35,793 nt of DNA from Bacillus albus (GTDB taxonomy: Bacteria; Bacillota; Bacilli; Bacillales; Bacillaceae_G): positions 1-35,793 of the forward strand of contig NZ_MAOE01000070.1 in NCBI RefSeq assembly GCF_001884185.1. The letters run 5' to 3'. The notes under the pieces are model-generated. The model searched no databases and was not told the DNA's origin. It worked only from the letters and a program-made list of their open reading frames with translations. Positions 15,492 through 23,340 of this stretch are shown piece by piece. Made by a program: the position numbers and the translations under genes. The stretch's first letter is position 1, and the number at the start of each line of letters is the position of its first letter.

Positions 15492-16697
15492 CTACCCCTG
15501 ATTCCTCTGCGCCTCTCTAAACTCCTCCTTCACCTTCTCTAACAAACCTTCTTCCGTAATTAATCGATACGCTGTATTTGCTAGTGCTTTTGCGGATGTA
15601 AGTAACGCTTTATCTCCAAGTTCTGAACGGGCTGCTTCTCTAAATTCATTCGTATGCGCAATTAAATCGTCTGGCCCGATTTTAATGTACGGATGAATTG
15701 TTGGTACGACTTGGCTTACGTTTCCTGCATCTGTTGAGCCGATGCCAAATCTTTCTTTCCGGTTTACGTCTTCACCTTGTAATTCTAGTTCTTCGGCTAC
15801 GACTTCATTAAATGTTTTTGTTACGAGTAGTTCATCGATTTCATTTTGGAATTGATGAATTTTCACTTTCGTACCTGTTGCTAATGCTGCTCCCTCTGCG
15901 ATATTTCTTACTTTCTCTGTTACTTCCGCACATCTTTTTCGCGTTGCTGCGCGGATGAAGAATCTTGCTGCAGCGTAGTCAGGAATAATGTTAGGTGCTT
16001 TTCCGCCCTCAGTAATAATACCATGAATTTTCACATCTGATGGAAGTTGTTGGCGAAGTGCGTTAATGCTGTTATACAGTTGAATGACCGCATCTAATGC
16101 GTTAATTCCTTCTTCTGGTGAAGCTGCGGCGTGAGCTGTTTTTCCGTAAAAATGAAAATCAAGTGGATCGACTGCTAGTGACGGACTCGTTGTCGCTGTT
16201 TTTCCGCTCGGATGAATCATAAGTGCCGCATCAATATCTTTAAATAAACCAGCCTTTACATAACTCGCTTTCGCACTACCATTTGGCCCTCCTTCTTCGG
16301 CCGGCGTACCAAACACGACAACTTCCCCGCCAATTTCTTCAAGCGTTTCTGATAATGCGATTGCTGCCGCAACGCTAATTGTACCAATTAAATTGTGACC
16401 GCACGCATGACCGAGTCCTGGTAAAGCGTCATACTCAGCTAAAAATGCGATAACTGGTCCTTGTTTTCCTGAGCTTTTTCGCGCGATAAAACCTGTTTCA
16501 TGTCCAGCTATATTGTGCTGCAACTGAAACCCTGCGCTCCCTAGCAATAAACTTAGTGTTCTAGATGCGTAAAACTCTTGGTTACCAATCTCCGGATTTG
16601 CATGAATATCGTGACTTGTTTCTATGTACTTTTCCTTATTTCTTTCAATACTCTCTTCAATTGTTTTTCTTTGTGACGTTACTCCAGTCGCTCCCAT
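15492..16697 (-). CDS. M20-family amidohydrolase under S-box control
   Basis: 401 residues, ATG after AAGGGGGAAG. Zinc-site motifs: DALPGLGHACGHN with Asp90, Cys99 and His101; the Glu pair TPAEEGGPNG (134-135); His162 (MIHPSG). The dimerisation domain has GKTAHAAASPEEG (185-197). The DALPGLGHACGHN form places it in the M20D amidohydrolase group related to AbgB and ACY1L2, which hydrolyse N-acyl amino acids or p-aminobenzoyl-glutamate-like amides. A SAM riboswitch plus terminator lies in its leader, so expression should rise when methionine or SAM is low. That suggests a role in salvaging sulfur amino acids from acyl or peptide conjugates (inference). Confidence 0.92.
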   Translation of the reverse strand: MGATGVTSQRKTIEESIERNKEKYIETSHDIHANPEIGNQEFYASRTLSLLLGSAGFQLQHNIAGHETGFIARKSSGKQGPVIAFLAEYDALPGLGHACGHNLIGTISVAAAIALSETLEEIGGEVVVFGTPAEEGGPNGSAKASYVKAGLFKDIDAALMIHPSGKTATTSPSLAVDPLDFHFYGKTAHAAASPEEGINALDAVIQLYNSINALRQQLPSDVKIHGIITEGGKAPNIIPDYAAARFFIRAATRKRCAEVTEKVRNIAEGAALATGTKVKIHQFQNEIDELLVTKTFNEVVAEELELQGEDVNRKERFGIGSTDAGNVSQVVPTIHPYIKIGPDDLIAHTNEFREAARSELGDKALLTSAKALANTAYRLITEEGLLEKVKEEFREAQRNQG

Positions 16698-16723
16698 TTT
16701 TCTTCCCCCTTATATTTTCACGT

Positions 16724-16758
16724 AAAAAAGCCTCTTTCTAAAAGATAGAAAGAGGCTT
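16724..16758 (-). terminator. Riboswitch expression-platform terminator
   Basis: Read on the minus strand, AAGCCTCTTTCTA and TAGAAAGAGGCTT (16728-16758) form a perfect 13-bp stem with a 5-base loop followed by TTTTTT. It stands between the SAM aptamer and the M20 start codon, as expected for premature termination when SAM is bound. Confidence 0.9.
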
Positions 16759-16785
16759 CTGCATATACAGTCAAAATGAGCTTCT

Positions 16786-16887
16786 TTCTTATCTTTCAAG
16801 TTACCTTGCTGGAATTGGCACAGTATTCATAACGAATCCGCTGCCGAGGTATCATAGGGCCAGTCCCTCCACCTCTCGCGATAAGAA
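16786..16887 (-). promoter_or_regulatory. SAM-I (S-box) riboswitch aptamer
   Basis: On the minus strand: TTCTTATC (P1 5' side, 16880-16887), GCGAGAGGTGGAGGGACTGG, CCCTATGATACCTCGGCAGC, then further stems with CCAGCAAGG, and the P1 3' side GATAAGAA (16786-16793). The conserved S-box core (AGAGGTGGAGGGACTGGCCC, ATGANACC, CGGCA) is intact. It binds S-adenosylmethionine and stops transcription of the M20 gene through the terminator at 16724-16758. Confidence 0.93.
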
Positions 16888-16962
16888 TTTTCATAAAATT
16901 ATATTAAATTACATTCATTCTAAGTTCATTCCGATTAAAAGTCAAGGCATTCCTATCCGAAT

Positions 16963-19242
16963 TTACCGAATATCTAAAAATCCTTTTAAAACACCAATTG
17001 TTTCTGGTGCTTGCAGTCTTGCACATACGTACGGTAATTCCGTACTACCTTCAAACATCATTTGAGATGTGAGCGGTGCCCCTGCCCAAAAGATTTCATC
17101 ATCAATTACGATAAACGGGAATGCTTTATTTTGTCTTTGTAACTTTACATTTTTTAATGGAACTGGTCCATCACTATACACTGTTATTTGCACATTTGAA
17201 CGCATTAACGCTTGCCATACTCGCTTATCCACTTGTTTTGTACTTGGAAGTGAAATAATAATTTTTCGTTTTGCCGCTAAAATATCTTTCAATAACCCTT
17301 TTGGCTCTTCAAGATTCATTTCCATAAACCAGCGTAAACGTTTTGAAATTTTCCGTTCCCACAATTGTCGTGATGTCGTGCGGTCATACACATCTCCGTG
17401 ACGTTCTATATGAGCTGTTAATTGTGATAACGCTTGTTTTCTCGAAAGGTTTTTACGCATATAATGACAATCTGATAATTGAATGAACTTCCCTCTCGCC
17501 CTTGTCACTGCAACATTGACGAGGCGATGGTTTTTATGGTCAAAGAATAACACGCCAGGTCGTTCTTGCGGATAACTATCCACTGTATCAAAAATCATCA
17601 TATCTCTTTCAGAACCTTGAAACTTATGAACCGTCGCCGCTAAAACAGGTATATGACGATACTTCGTTTTCTGCAACATTTCTCTAATGCACGTTGATAA
17701 AAAGCGGGATTGCGCTCTGTAAGGTGTAACAACACCGATCGATTGAACACCGTCTAACAGTCCGATTAACATCATTTGCATCGCTACTAAACCAGACATA
17801 ATGTTAAAACGAGAACCTGAAGCAGCGTCCTTTAACGAAAAGGCACCCATTAGACTCGTATCAAATAAAACGCTCGCCTCATTTGCGAACGGTTGTAGTT
17901 GCGCAAGTTCTTTACGTTCTGAAACAGACGGATGATCATATACTCTATTTTTATAAATAAATGAGTTTGTAAACTTCGAAATATCTGCATGCATACGTCT
18001 TTGTTCTTGCAGCATAAAAAGGTTCGGATGTGCTTCTGATTTATTAACAGACTCAACAATCCCCGCATGGTAAAACATATCTTCCCCAAGCCATTTTCGA
18101 ACGAGTTCATGGTTTGCCATCGCAATTGGAGGTAACTGTAAAAAGTCACCACAAACGACGATGCGTTTTCCAAGTGAAGCAGCTAACGCAATTTGCGGAA
18201 CATATGCCATACTCACTTCATCTACGACAACTAAATCAAACGTACGCTCATAAATAAGTGAATCAATCGCACATTTCGATAAAGTCGCACCGATTACTTT
18301 CGCATTTTCAATATATTCTTTTTCTACTTCTTTAATTTTCGCTTTTTGCTTTCGAAGATCACTTTCAATCTCTTGTATACGCTTCTTATCAGCAGAAGTC
18401 GCTTTATATGATAAAATCTTTTCACGAAGATCTTGGCGTGTTTCTTCTAAATAGAGTCTTTCTTCTCCCCAAGACCCGTTCGTCGTTTCAACTAGCTTCG
18501 ACGCAAGTAACGTTTCATGATTTCGTATATGATCATGCTGGCTATAACCGTAACGAACAATTTCACCAGGCGTCCATTTCTTTTTATTTTCAATTTGCTT
18601 CGTTACTTCACTCATTAATACGTCCACTGCCGCATTACTATGAGCTAATACAAGTACCGATTTTCCTTTTTGATAATGAGCCGATATAATACGTGATAAA
18701 TTGTAAGACTTCCCTGTTCCAGGCGGTCCCCATACGTACGTTGTCGGATTATAAAATGAACGATACGCCAATTCATTTTTCGGATTTTTCATCTTCTCAA
18801 TATGCTTCGGACTACTCGTCCCGTCAACAAGACGCTTTATACGATTACGTTTTAACTTATCTTTACGCGCTTCTTTCAATCGCTCTTGCAGTTGCTCTAA
18901 CAATTGCCACGGTTCACTGTATAAAACAGCTTCTCGTATTTCACCTTGTATATAATCATTTAATTTCAATTCTATTTCTAATCCATGTACAGATAATACT
19001 TCTCCTGTCGCTTCCTCACCATCGAACTCAATTCGAATTGGTGAACCTTCCGGTAAGCTTACTTCCGAAATAAGCTGAAATACATATACTGTACTTTCAT
19101 AATCTGTATATAAAAAACGACCGTTCATGATAGAAATCTTACTACCACCTATCGTTTTCCAATGCTTAATTTCATACGCTAATGCATAATGCCACTCTTT
19201 CATCGTTTCCGATAATGAAGGAGTTTGAGTAGGTGTATTCAT
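16963..19242 (-). CDS. Superfamily 1 (UPF1/DNA2-like) helicase with PLD-like C-terminus
   Basis: 759 residues from the ATG at 19240-19242, which follows AAGGAGAT; the ATG ten codons earlier lies upstream of that box. Walker A is GPPGTGKS (172-179), motif Ia LAHSNAAVD, Walker B VVVDE (338-342), motif III GDFLQLPP, motif V VHKFQGSERD, motif VI VNVAVTRAR: all helicase motifs are intact (AAA_11/AAA_12). A coiled-coil insertion (about 260-315) separates Ia from II. The last 130 residues (KIIISLPSTK, VQITVYSDG, PFIVIDDEIFWAG) resemble a phospholipase-D-like domain, but I do not see an HKD pair. It probably unwinds RNA or DNA in repair or decay; the exact role is unknown. It is a single gene, 54% of the usual eukaryotic UPF1 length not being required in bacteria. 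Confidence 0.88.
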   Translation of the reverse strand: MNTPTQTPSLSETMKEWHYALAYEIKHWKTIGGSKISIMNGRFLYTDYESTVYVFQLISEVSLPEGSPIRIEFDGEEATGEVLSVHGLEIELKLNDYIQGEIREAVLYSEPWQLLEQLQERLKEARKDKLKRNRIKRLVDGTSSPKHIEKMKNPKNELAYRSFYNPTTYVWGPPGTGKSYNLSRIISAHYQKGKSVLVLAHSNAAVDVLMSEVTKQIENKKKWTPGEIVRYGYSQHDHIRNHETLLASKLVETTNGSWGEERLYLEETRQDLREKILSYKATSADKKRIQEIESDLRKQKAKIKEVEKEYIENAKVIGATLSKCAIDSLIYERTFDLVVVDEVSMAYVPQIALAASLGKRIVVCGDFLQLPPIAMANHELVRKWLGEDMFYHAGIVESVNKSEAHPNLFMLQEQRRMHADISKFTNSFIYKNRVYDHPSVSERKELAQLQPFANEASVLFDTSLMGAFSLKDAASGSRFNIMSGLVAMQMMLIGLLDGVQSIGVVTPYRAQSRFLSTCIREMLQKTKYRHIPVLAATVHKFQGSERDMMIFDTVDSYPQERPGVLFFDHKNHRLVNVAVTRARGKFIQLSDCHYMRKNLSRKQALSQLTAHIERHGDVYDRTTSRQLWERKISKRLRWFMEMNLEEPKGLLKDILAAKRKIIISLPSTKQVDKRVWQALMRSNVQITVYSDGPVPLKNVKLQRQNKAFPFIVIDDEIFWAGAPLTSQMMFEGSTELPYVCARLQAPETIGVLKGFLDIR

Positions 19243-19383
19243 CGTATAATCTCCTTCCTTCTCCCCAAACATACTTTCTCACTATACCATATAACACGCT
19301 AAAATTTGTAAGGTTTTTATCTTGCTTATTTTCTTAATTTTCAATAACATATTGTATATAATTTTCAGAAAGAAGGAATCTAC

Positions 19384-19776
19384 ATGTCAGTTAGAAGAAT
19401 TGAACACGTCGGACTTATGGTTGCAAACTTAGAAACATCTATTTCATTTTATGAAGAAGTAGTTGGCTTACAGCTCATTAAACGTATGGGACACCCGAAT
19501 CCAAACTTAAAACTCGCTTTTTTAGGTGTGGAAGAATCAAAGGAAACGATACTAGAACTCATTGAAGGTTATAACTCTTCTCTTCCGGCAGAAGGAAAAG
19601 TACATCACATTTGCTTTAAAGTGGATTCATTAGAAGATGAAATTAAAAGACTAAATAAACATAAAGTAATCTTTTTACTAGGAGAAGAAATTGAAACATT
19701 ACCAGATGGAACACGTTACATATTCTTTGCTGGTCCTGATGGAGAATGGATTGAGTTTTTTGAGACGGAGAGATAG
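19384..19776 (+). CDS. VOC-superfamily (glyoxalase-like) metalloprotein
   Basis: 130 residues; ATG preceded by AGAAGGAATCTAC. Two beta-alpha-beta-beta-beta modules: IEHVGLMVANLETSISFYEE and VHHICFKVDSLEDEI. Likely metal ligands are His8, Glu58, His75 (or His74) and Glu124, the pattern of lactoylglutathione lyases and methylmalonyl-CoA epimerases. Length fits either. It stands alone; the substrate is not predictable, though glyoxalase I-type activity is the usual annotation. Confidence 0.9.
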   Translation: MSVRRIEHVGLMVANLETSISFYEEVVGLQLIKRMGHPNPNLKLAFLGVEESKETILELIEGYNSSLPAEGKVHHICFKVDSLEDEIKRLNKHKVIFLLGEEIETLPDGTRYIFFAGPDGEWIEFFETER

Positions 19777-20017
19777 AAAAGAATCAGAATTTTGGCCCTT
19801 ATACTACTTCCAATCCTTTATGCAATCTTAATAAATAATTGGAAGATTCAAGGGGTTTCCATTTTCGTTGGAAGAATTCTATTAAAAATAATCTTTTTCA
19901 TAAATAGAATATTAACAAAAAAACAAACAGTGAAAAGGTTGAAGGAACCAGCAACAAAGAAAAAAGTGTTACCTACAAAGAATAAATTGTTCTATTCCCA
20001 ATTTACGGAAAATTTGA

Positions 20018-20023
20018 TATACT
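20018..20023 (+). promoter_or_regulatory. Extended -10 promoter element
   Basis: TGATATACT carries an extended -10 (TG-N-TATACT), 46 bases before the ATG of the membrane protein at 20064. No good -35 is visible, as is common for extended -10 promoters. The stretch 19777-20017 has an AT-rich plus-strand frame (19792-20145) that overlaps the next gene, lacks a ribosome site and is not called. Confidence 0.45.
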
Positions 20024-20063
20024 ATTTTCATAAATTGAAGATTTTACATTTTAGGAGGATAAA

Positions 20064-20531
20064 ATGGAGAAAAAAACAGATTTTTCTTTGTCACTTTTGT
20101 TTTTTTGGATTAAAGGATTTGTTTCAGTTGATTCAAGATTTGTAAAAGTATCCACCGGAAACACTATATTAGGGTTTATTCCTGCTGGAAAAGATAATCA
20201 AAACATTCCTTTAAAAAATATTAGTTCTACAATGATCTCTTCTCAGTATAGAATAAAACCCATTATATTAGGATTAATTATTCTTCTTTTTTCTTTTAAT
20301 ACCATGGGAAGTAACTTTATATTCGGACTTATTTTACTATTAATCGGAATTGGTATTTTAGGTAGTGGTTTGCAAAATGTATTGATTATTCAAAGGGCAG
20401 GATCTGATTATATTTTTTCAGTACCATTCTTTGAAAAAGCTAAATTGGAAATTATTCAAGATTGTATTGCTGAAGCTTTAGCTTATGATACGGATAAAAC
20501 TGATTTAAATTTATTTTTTGATAAAAAATAA
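20064..20531 (+). CDS. Small membrane protein of unknown function
   Basis: 155 residues, ATG after AGGAGGATAAA. A soluble N-terminal stretch (1-65, with FVSVDSRFVKVSTGNTILGF) precedes two close membrane helices (IIILGLIILLFSF at about 67-80 and FIFGLILLLIGIGILG at about 85-100), then a soluble C-terminal part (VLIIQRAGSDYIFSVPFFEK). The layout, with beta-like segments around a helical hairpin, resembles bacterial PH-like membrane proteins, but I cannot name the family. Followed by a long terminator; single-gene transcript. Confidence 0.7.
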   Translation: MEKKTDFSLSLLFFWIKGFVSVDSRFVKVSTGNTILGFIPAGKDNQNIPLKNISSTMISSQYRIKPIILGLIILLFSFNTMGSNFIFGLILLLIGIGILGSGLQNVLIIQRAGSDYIFSVPFFEKAKLEIIQDCIAEALAYDTDKTDLNLFFDKK

Positions 20532-20549
20532 AAAAATAATAGATTACTT

Positions 20550-20596
20550 TGTACCATATACAATAGATTTTTTAAGTGTCTATTCTATATGGTACA
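20550..20596 (+). terminator. Long-stem terminator
   Basis: TGTACCATATACAATAGA (from 20550) pairs with TCTATTCTATATGGTACA (to 20596) with one mismatch and is followed by TTTT. It ends the membrane-protein transcript. Confidence 0.8.
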
Positions 20597-20670
20597 TTTT
20601 AATTCTCTCCTATTTCTTTTCTTAATGGGGTTCTACTCTTATAAATGTTATAAAAATCTTTCCAATAGCT

Positions 20671-21003
20671 CTAACTTGCACAATGCTTCCCGTTAATATA
20701 ATACGCTGATTCTGTGAAAACCGTAAATACAACCTCTACTTCTGGAAGTCCAAAATCCATTACATATGTAGTAATAGCCTTGGCAAATCGATCACGAATT
20801 TCCTGTCCACGCTCGAACCATTTCACTTCAATAAGAGGAAACGCTTCTATTTCTTCTCCATTGAATACAAACGTAGAACTTGGTAGTTCCAAGGTGAAAT
20901 TATCCGTACCACACTCACAGATATCTGCGAGCTCTTCTACTAATGGCTTGCTTATGCTTTTTAATTGTTCAGTAGTAATTCCACGAAACACAACATGCGG
21001 CAT
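20671..21003 (-). CDS. DUF1904 (tautomerase-fold) protein
   Basis: 110 residues; ATG after AACGGAGGGAATAAC. The start MPHVVFRGITTEQLKSISKPLVEEL, a Cys pair in ADICECGTDNFTLEL, and FPLIEVKWFERGQEIRDRFA are features of DUF1904 proteins, which share the small 4-oxalocrotonate-tautomerase-like fold. Pro2 would be the candidate catalytic residue after Met removal. No biochemical role is established. Single gene. Confidence 0.8.
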   Translation of the reverse strand: MPHVVFRGITTEQLKSISKPLVEELADICECGTDNFTLELPSSTFVFNGEEIEAFPLIEVKWFERGQEIRDRFAKAITTYVMDFGLPEVEVVFTVFTESAYYINGKHCAS

Positions 21004-21089
21004 GTTATTCCCTCCGTTACATAGCTTTATATTTCCTCATATCATAACACAATTTATTTTGCTGCACTAACATCTATTCGTACATTTCA

Positions 21090-21338
21090 ATGACTCCAGA
21101 AAACATCGAAGCAGTACGTCGAGTAATTGATGAAAGTAATAGTGGAACCTTACAACATAAAGAACAGTACCTCAAGATTTTGGTTCGTTGGTATGAAGGC
21201 GATTTCTCTCAATCCGTTGAGGAGCATAATTTATTATGGGAATTGGATAATAACAGCACTGGTCAAGGATACGAGTTAGCGACACCGGAACAAGAAGAAG
21301 CATACATTCTAGAACAAGGGAAGTCTGAAAAACAATAA
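21090..21338 (+). pseudogene. DUF6241-like C-terminal fragment
   Basis: 82 residues from an ATG with no ribosome site. MTPENIEAVRRVIDES, LKILVRWYEGDFSQSVEEHN and LATPEQEEAYI resemble the C-terminal half of DUF6241 proteins, which are normally about 180 residues with an N-terminal anchor or signal. The upstream in-frame codons (TNIYSYIS) do not look like that family, so the 5' half appears lost at a junction near 21088. It may be expressed only if a start arises by chance. Confidence 0.5.
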
Positions 21339-21398
21339 TGAGGTATTGTCACATCGGTATTAAACTATCAAATAGAGATGCTCCTATAATAAAAAAAA

Positions 21399-21460
21399 CG
21401 CTATTCTTTCTGTAGCATCAATTCAAAAAAAGAAGGGCTTATCCCCTTCTTTTTTGAATT
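21399..21460. terminator. IS231-leader scrap plus strong hairpin terminator
   Basis: CGCTATTCTTTCTGTAG (21399-21415) is a short inverted copy of the IS231-like leader seen at 7799 and 31848. It is followed by AATTCAAAAAAAGAAGGG (21420-21437) pairing with CCCCTTCTTTTTTGAATT (to 21460), a bidirectional terminator serving the YdhR-like gene on the minus strand. Confidence 0.7.
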
Positions 21461-21472
21461 CTGTGTCCCTTA

Positions 21473-21778
21473 TTATTTACTATAACCACGATTCAGTTTC
21501 GTTAACTTTTCATTGATGGCAAAAATTCTTACTCTAATATCTTTAACACCAAATGTTTGAAGTCTGTTTTTGTGCATTTCCGCGTATTTTTCAGCATCTT
21601 GTTTTTCTTCAAATACATAGATGCCTCCAGCTTCTTTTGTTTCTTGATTCTCAGTCCATATTTTCCAATGGAATCCTTCTTCTTCGTTAATACTGTTTGC
21701 TAAATCCCAAAATCCCTTTTCCATTTCTTCACCAAAAGGACCTTCAAACGGAAAATCAACTTGTAATAAATATGCCAT
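21473..21778 (-). CDS. YdhR-like monooxygenase-fold protein
   Basis: 101 residues from the ATG at 21776-21778, nine bases after AGGAG; a GTG two codons earlier is only three bases from the box. MAYLLQVDFPFEGPFGEEM, FHWKIWTENQETKEAGGIYV and AEKYAEMHKNRLQTFGV fit the YdhR family, small dimeric ferredoxin-like alpha/beta proteins proposed to be monooxygenases. Substrate unknown. It ends before a strong terminator. Confidence 0.85.
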   Translation of the reverse strand: MAYLLQVDFPFEGPFGEEMEKGFWDLANSINEEEGFHWKIWTENQETKEAGGIYVFEEKQDAEKYAEMHKNRLQTFGVKDIRVRIFAINEKLTKLNRGYSK

Positions 21779-21966
21779 CTTCACTCACTCCTATTTTTAA
21801 TATAAAATTCTTGCCATTCTTTTACTAATTATAATTTTTTTGATTTTAATGATGATACTGTTTACATTCGTATTGCTATTATTCCACCACTAATTTAAAA
21901 ATCCTACTATTTGTAAAATACCCATAAAACGGTAGCAATTTAAACGCAAACAGTTTTAAATTATGT

Positions 21967-22317
21967 TTAAAAAATGTGATACAAACTTATCCCAAAACTA
22001 AGGACAAACAAAACAAGCGCAGGTATTGCTTTCTTAAAGGGATCTCTCGCTAATACAATAAGAGTTAATGCAGCTGCAAGCATCGTACCGCCTAACAACA
22101 ATCCTGCCAATAAAGCTGCCATTGGAACCCAAATTCCTATTAACATTCCAATTGCTCCTACAATCTCAAAAGCTCCAGTTAAGAAATTAAAAAACGAAGG
22201 TAAACCAAATCGCTTAAACTCATCTGCCATTTTCCCAGATATAATTTTCGTTCCTGTCATTAAAAAGAACAGAAACAACACTACTTTTACAATATTGATG
22301 AAAATTAAAATAGTCAT
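21967..22317 (-). CDS. DoxX-family membrane protein
   Basis: 116 residues from the ATG at 22315-22317 (GTG at 22320 overlaps the AAAGGT box). Four membrane helices, with TGTKIISGKMADEFKRFGLP between helices 1 and 2 and LTGAFEIVGAIGMLIGIWVP, which are DoxX signatures. Family members are linked to quinone-related or thiol-oxidation stress in some bacteria; no function is set for this one. It lies 320 bp downstream of marR on the same strand, and a MarR-type palindrome sits 140 bases upstream, so it is probably a target of that regulator. Confidence 0.85.
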   Translation of the reverse strand: MTILIFINIVKVVLFLFFLMTGTKIISGKMADEFKRFGLPSFFNFLTGAFEIVGAIGMLIGIWVPMAALLAGLLLGGTMLAAALTLIVLARDPFKKAIPALVLFVLSFGISLYHIF

Positions 22318-22455
22318 CACACCTTTCTTATTATTTGATAAAACTCAGTATTGTTCAGGTAATAGTCACTACCTTTACCCTATTTCCTGATATTGCCCTT
22401 ATGGAAGTTGCTTCACTTTACATTACCCTTTTCCATATGAAAGGGATTAAAATTA

Positions 22456-22477
22456 CATGCCATAGCATATATAATAC
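22456..22477. promoter_or_regulatory. Putative MarR operator upstream of doxX
   Basis: ATGCCATAGCATATAT resembles the perfect palindrome at 22567 and, with the bases after it (AATACATAAAAT), forms a 25-base direct repeat with 22573-22598. It lies in the doxX promoter region. Confidence 0.6.
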
Positions 22478-22566
22478 ATAAAATTTGACTGGTACTAGGC
22501 AAAAAAATGACCTTGAATCAGATATCATACAAAATAAAGCTATCTCCATCATTCCTCGAAACAAAA

Positions 22567-22586
22567 ATATATGCTATAGCATATAT
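22567..22586. promoter_or_regulatory. Perfect 20-bp palindrome, putative MarR operator
   Basis: ATATATGCTATAGCATATAT is a perfect palindrome between the marR stop and doxX. Sister sites lie at 22456 and 23141. Three copies surrounding one marR gene strongly suggest that its product binds here. Confidence 0.7.
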
Positions 22587-22639
22587 AATACATAAAATAA
22601 AGTTTGTTCCTTATGAATAGAATCAATAAGGAACAAGTA

Positions 22640-23059
22640 TTAATAGCGTGTATCATACAATTTGTTTAATAATGATTGTAATACTTTAATCTCTTCTTCG
22701 CTCAAATTACTTGTAACGAAATGATGAGCGTCTGTCACGACAGGCAAGATTGTTTTCTTTAATTCGTCACCTTTTTCAGTTAAAAAAAGGTTGTGTGAAC
22801 GCCTATCTTGCTCATTCAAAGCCTTCTTTACAATCCCTTTTCTCTCCATCGACTGTATCATTCTTACGACAGTAGTTTGATCTTTATCAATAGCTTCTGC
22901 TAACTCTTTTTGAGTAGTGGCTCTTCGGCTACAGAGAACACTAATAATCCCCCACTGCTCTGGCGTAACTCCAAAAGGTTTTAATTTCTTCGTAAAATAA
23001 TTCGTCATTTTCACATCAGTACGATGAACAAGATAGCCTATTAAATCATGTAAGTTCAT
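22640..23059 (-). CDS. MarR-family transcription regulator
   Basis: 139 residues; ATG after AGAGGTGATAC. The winged helix is clear: VTPEQWGIISVLCSRR, TTQKELAEAIDKDQTTVVRM, and the wing EQDRRSHNLFLTEKG. Members respond to phenolic or oxidising compounds and repress their own operon. Three palindromes with the core TATGCTATRGCATA lie around it, one in its own promoter (23141-23160) and two before doxX. The P450 gene lies upstream on the same strand behind a terminator, so it is not cotranscribed; no palindrome of this kind lies before it. Confidence 0.93.
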   Translation of the reverse strand: MNLHDLIGYLVHRTDVKMTNYFTKKLKPFGVTPEQWGIISVLCSRRATTQKELAEAIDKDQTTVVRMIQSMERKGIVKKALNEQDRRSHNLFLTEKGDELKKTILPVVTDAHHFVTSNLSEEEIKVLQSLLNKLYDTRY

Positions 23060-23140
23060 GTATCACCTCTATAAATTAATATATAAAAGAGTATAGCATA
23101 CCAGTCAATTATTCACGGTAAATGTATTTGTTTCATTAAT

Positions 23141-23160
23141 TATATGCTATGGCATATATA
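23141..23160. promoter_or_regulatory. MarR operator in the marR promoter
   Basis: TATATGCTATGGCATATATA, 82-101 bases before the marR ATG. It shares the core of the 22567 palindrome and points to autoregulation. Confidence 0.65.
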
Positions 23161-23238
23161 TTATAGTAGGTCATTTTAATTGTCAAATGAATTACCTATT
23201 ATTTTCTACAGTATCCGTCCAGCTTATGAAAAATAAGA

Positions 23239-23269
23239 AAATCCCGTATTGAATAAAAATACGGGATTT
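23239..23269 (-). terminator. Terminator of the P450 gene
   Basis: AAATCCCGTATT (23239-23250) pairs with AATACGGGATTT (23258-23269), T-rich on both sides, about 70 bases beyond the P450 stop. Confidence 0.85.
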
Positions 23270-23340
23270 TTATAAATAAGTTATTCACTTATTCGAAAGA
23301 AGTTCATTCGTTACATATTACATATCTAATTAAGAAACAT

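Noticed and set aside
19792-20145. Plus-strand 117-codon hydrophobic/basic frame
   Set aside because: It has no ribosome site and overlaps the start of the well-formed membrane gene at 20064; the composition is that of A+T-rich non-coding DNA.
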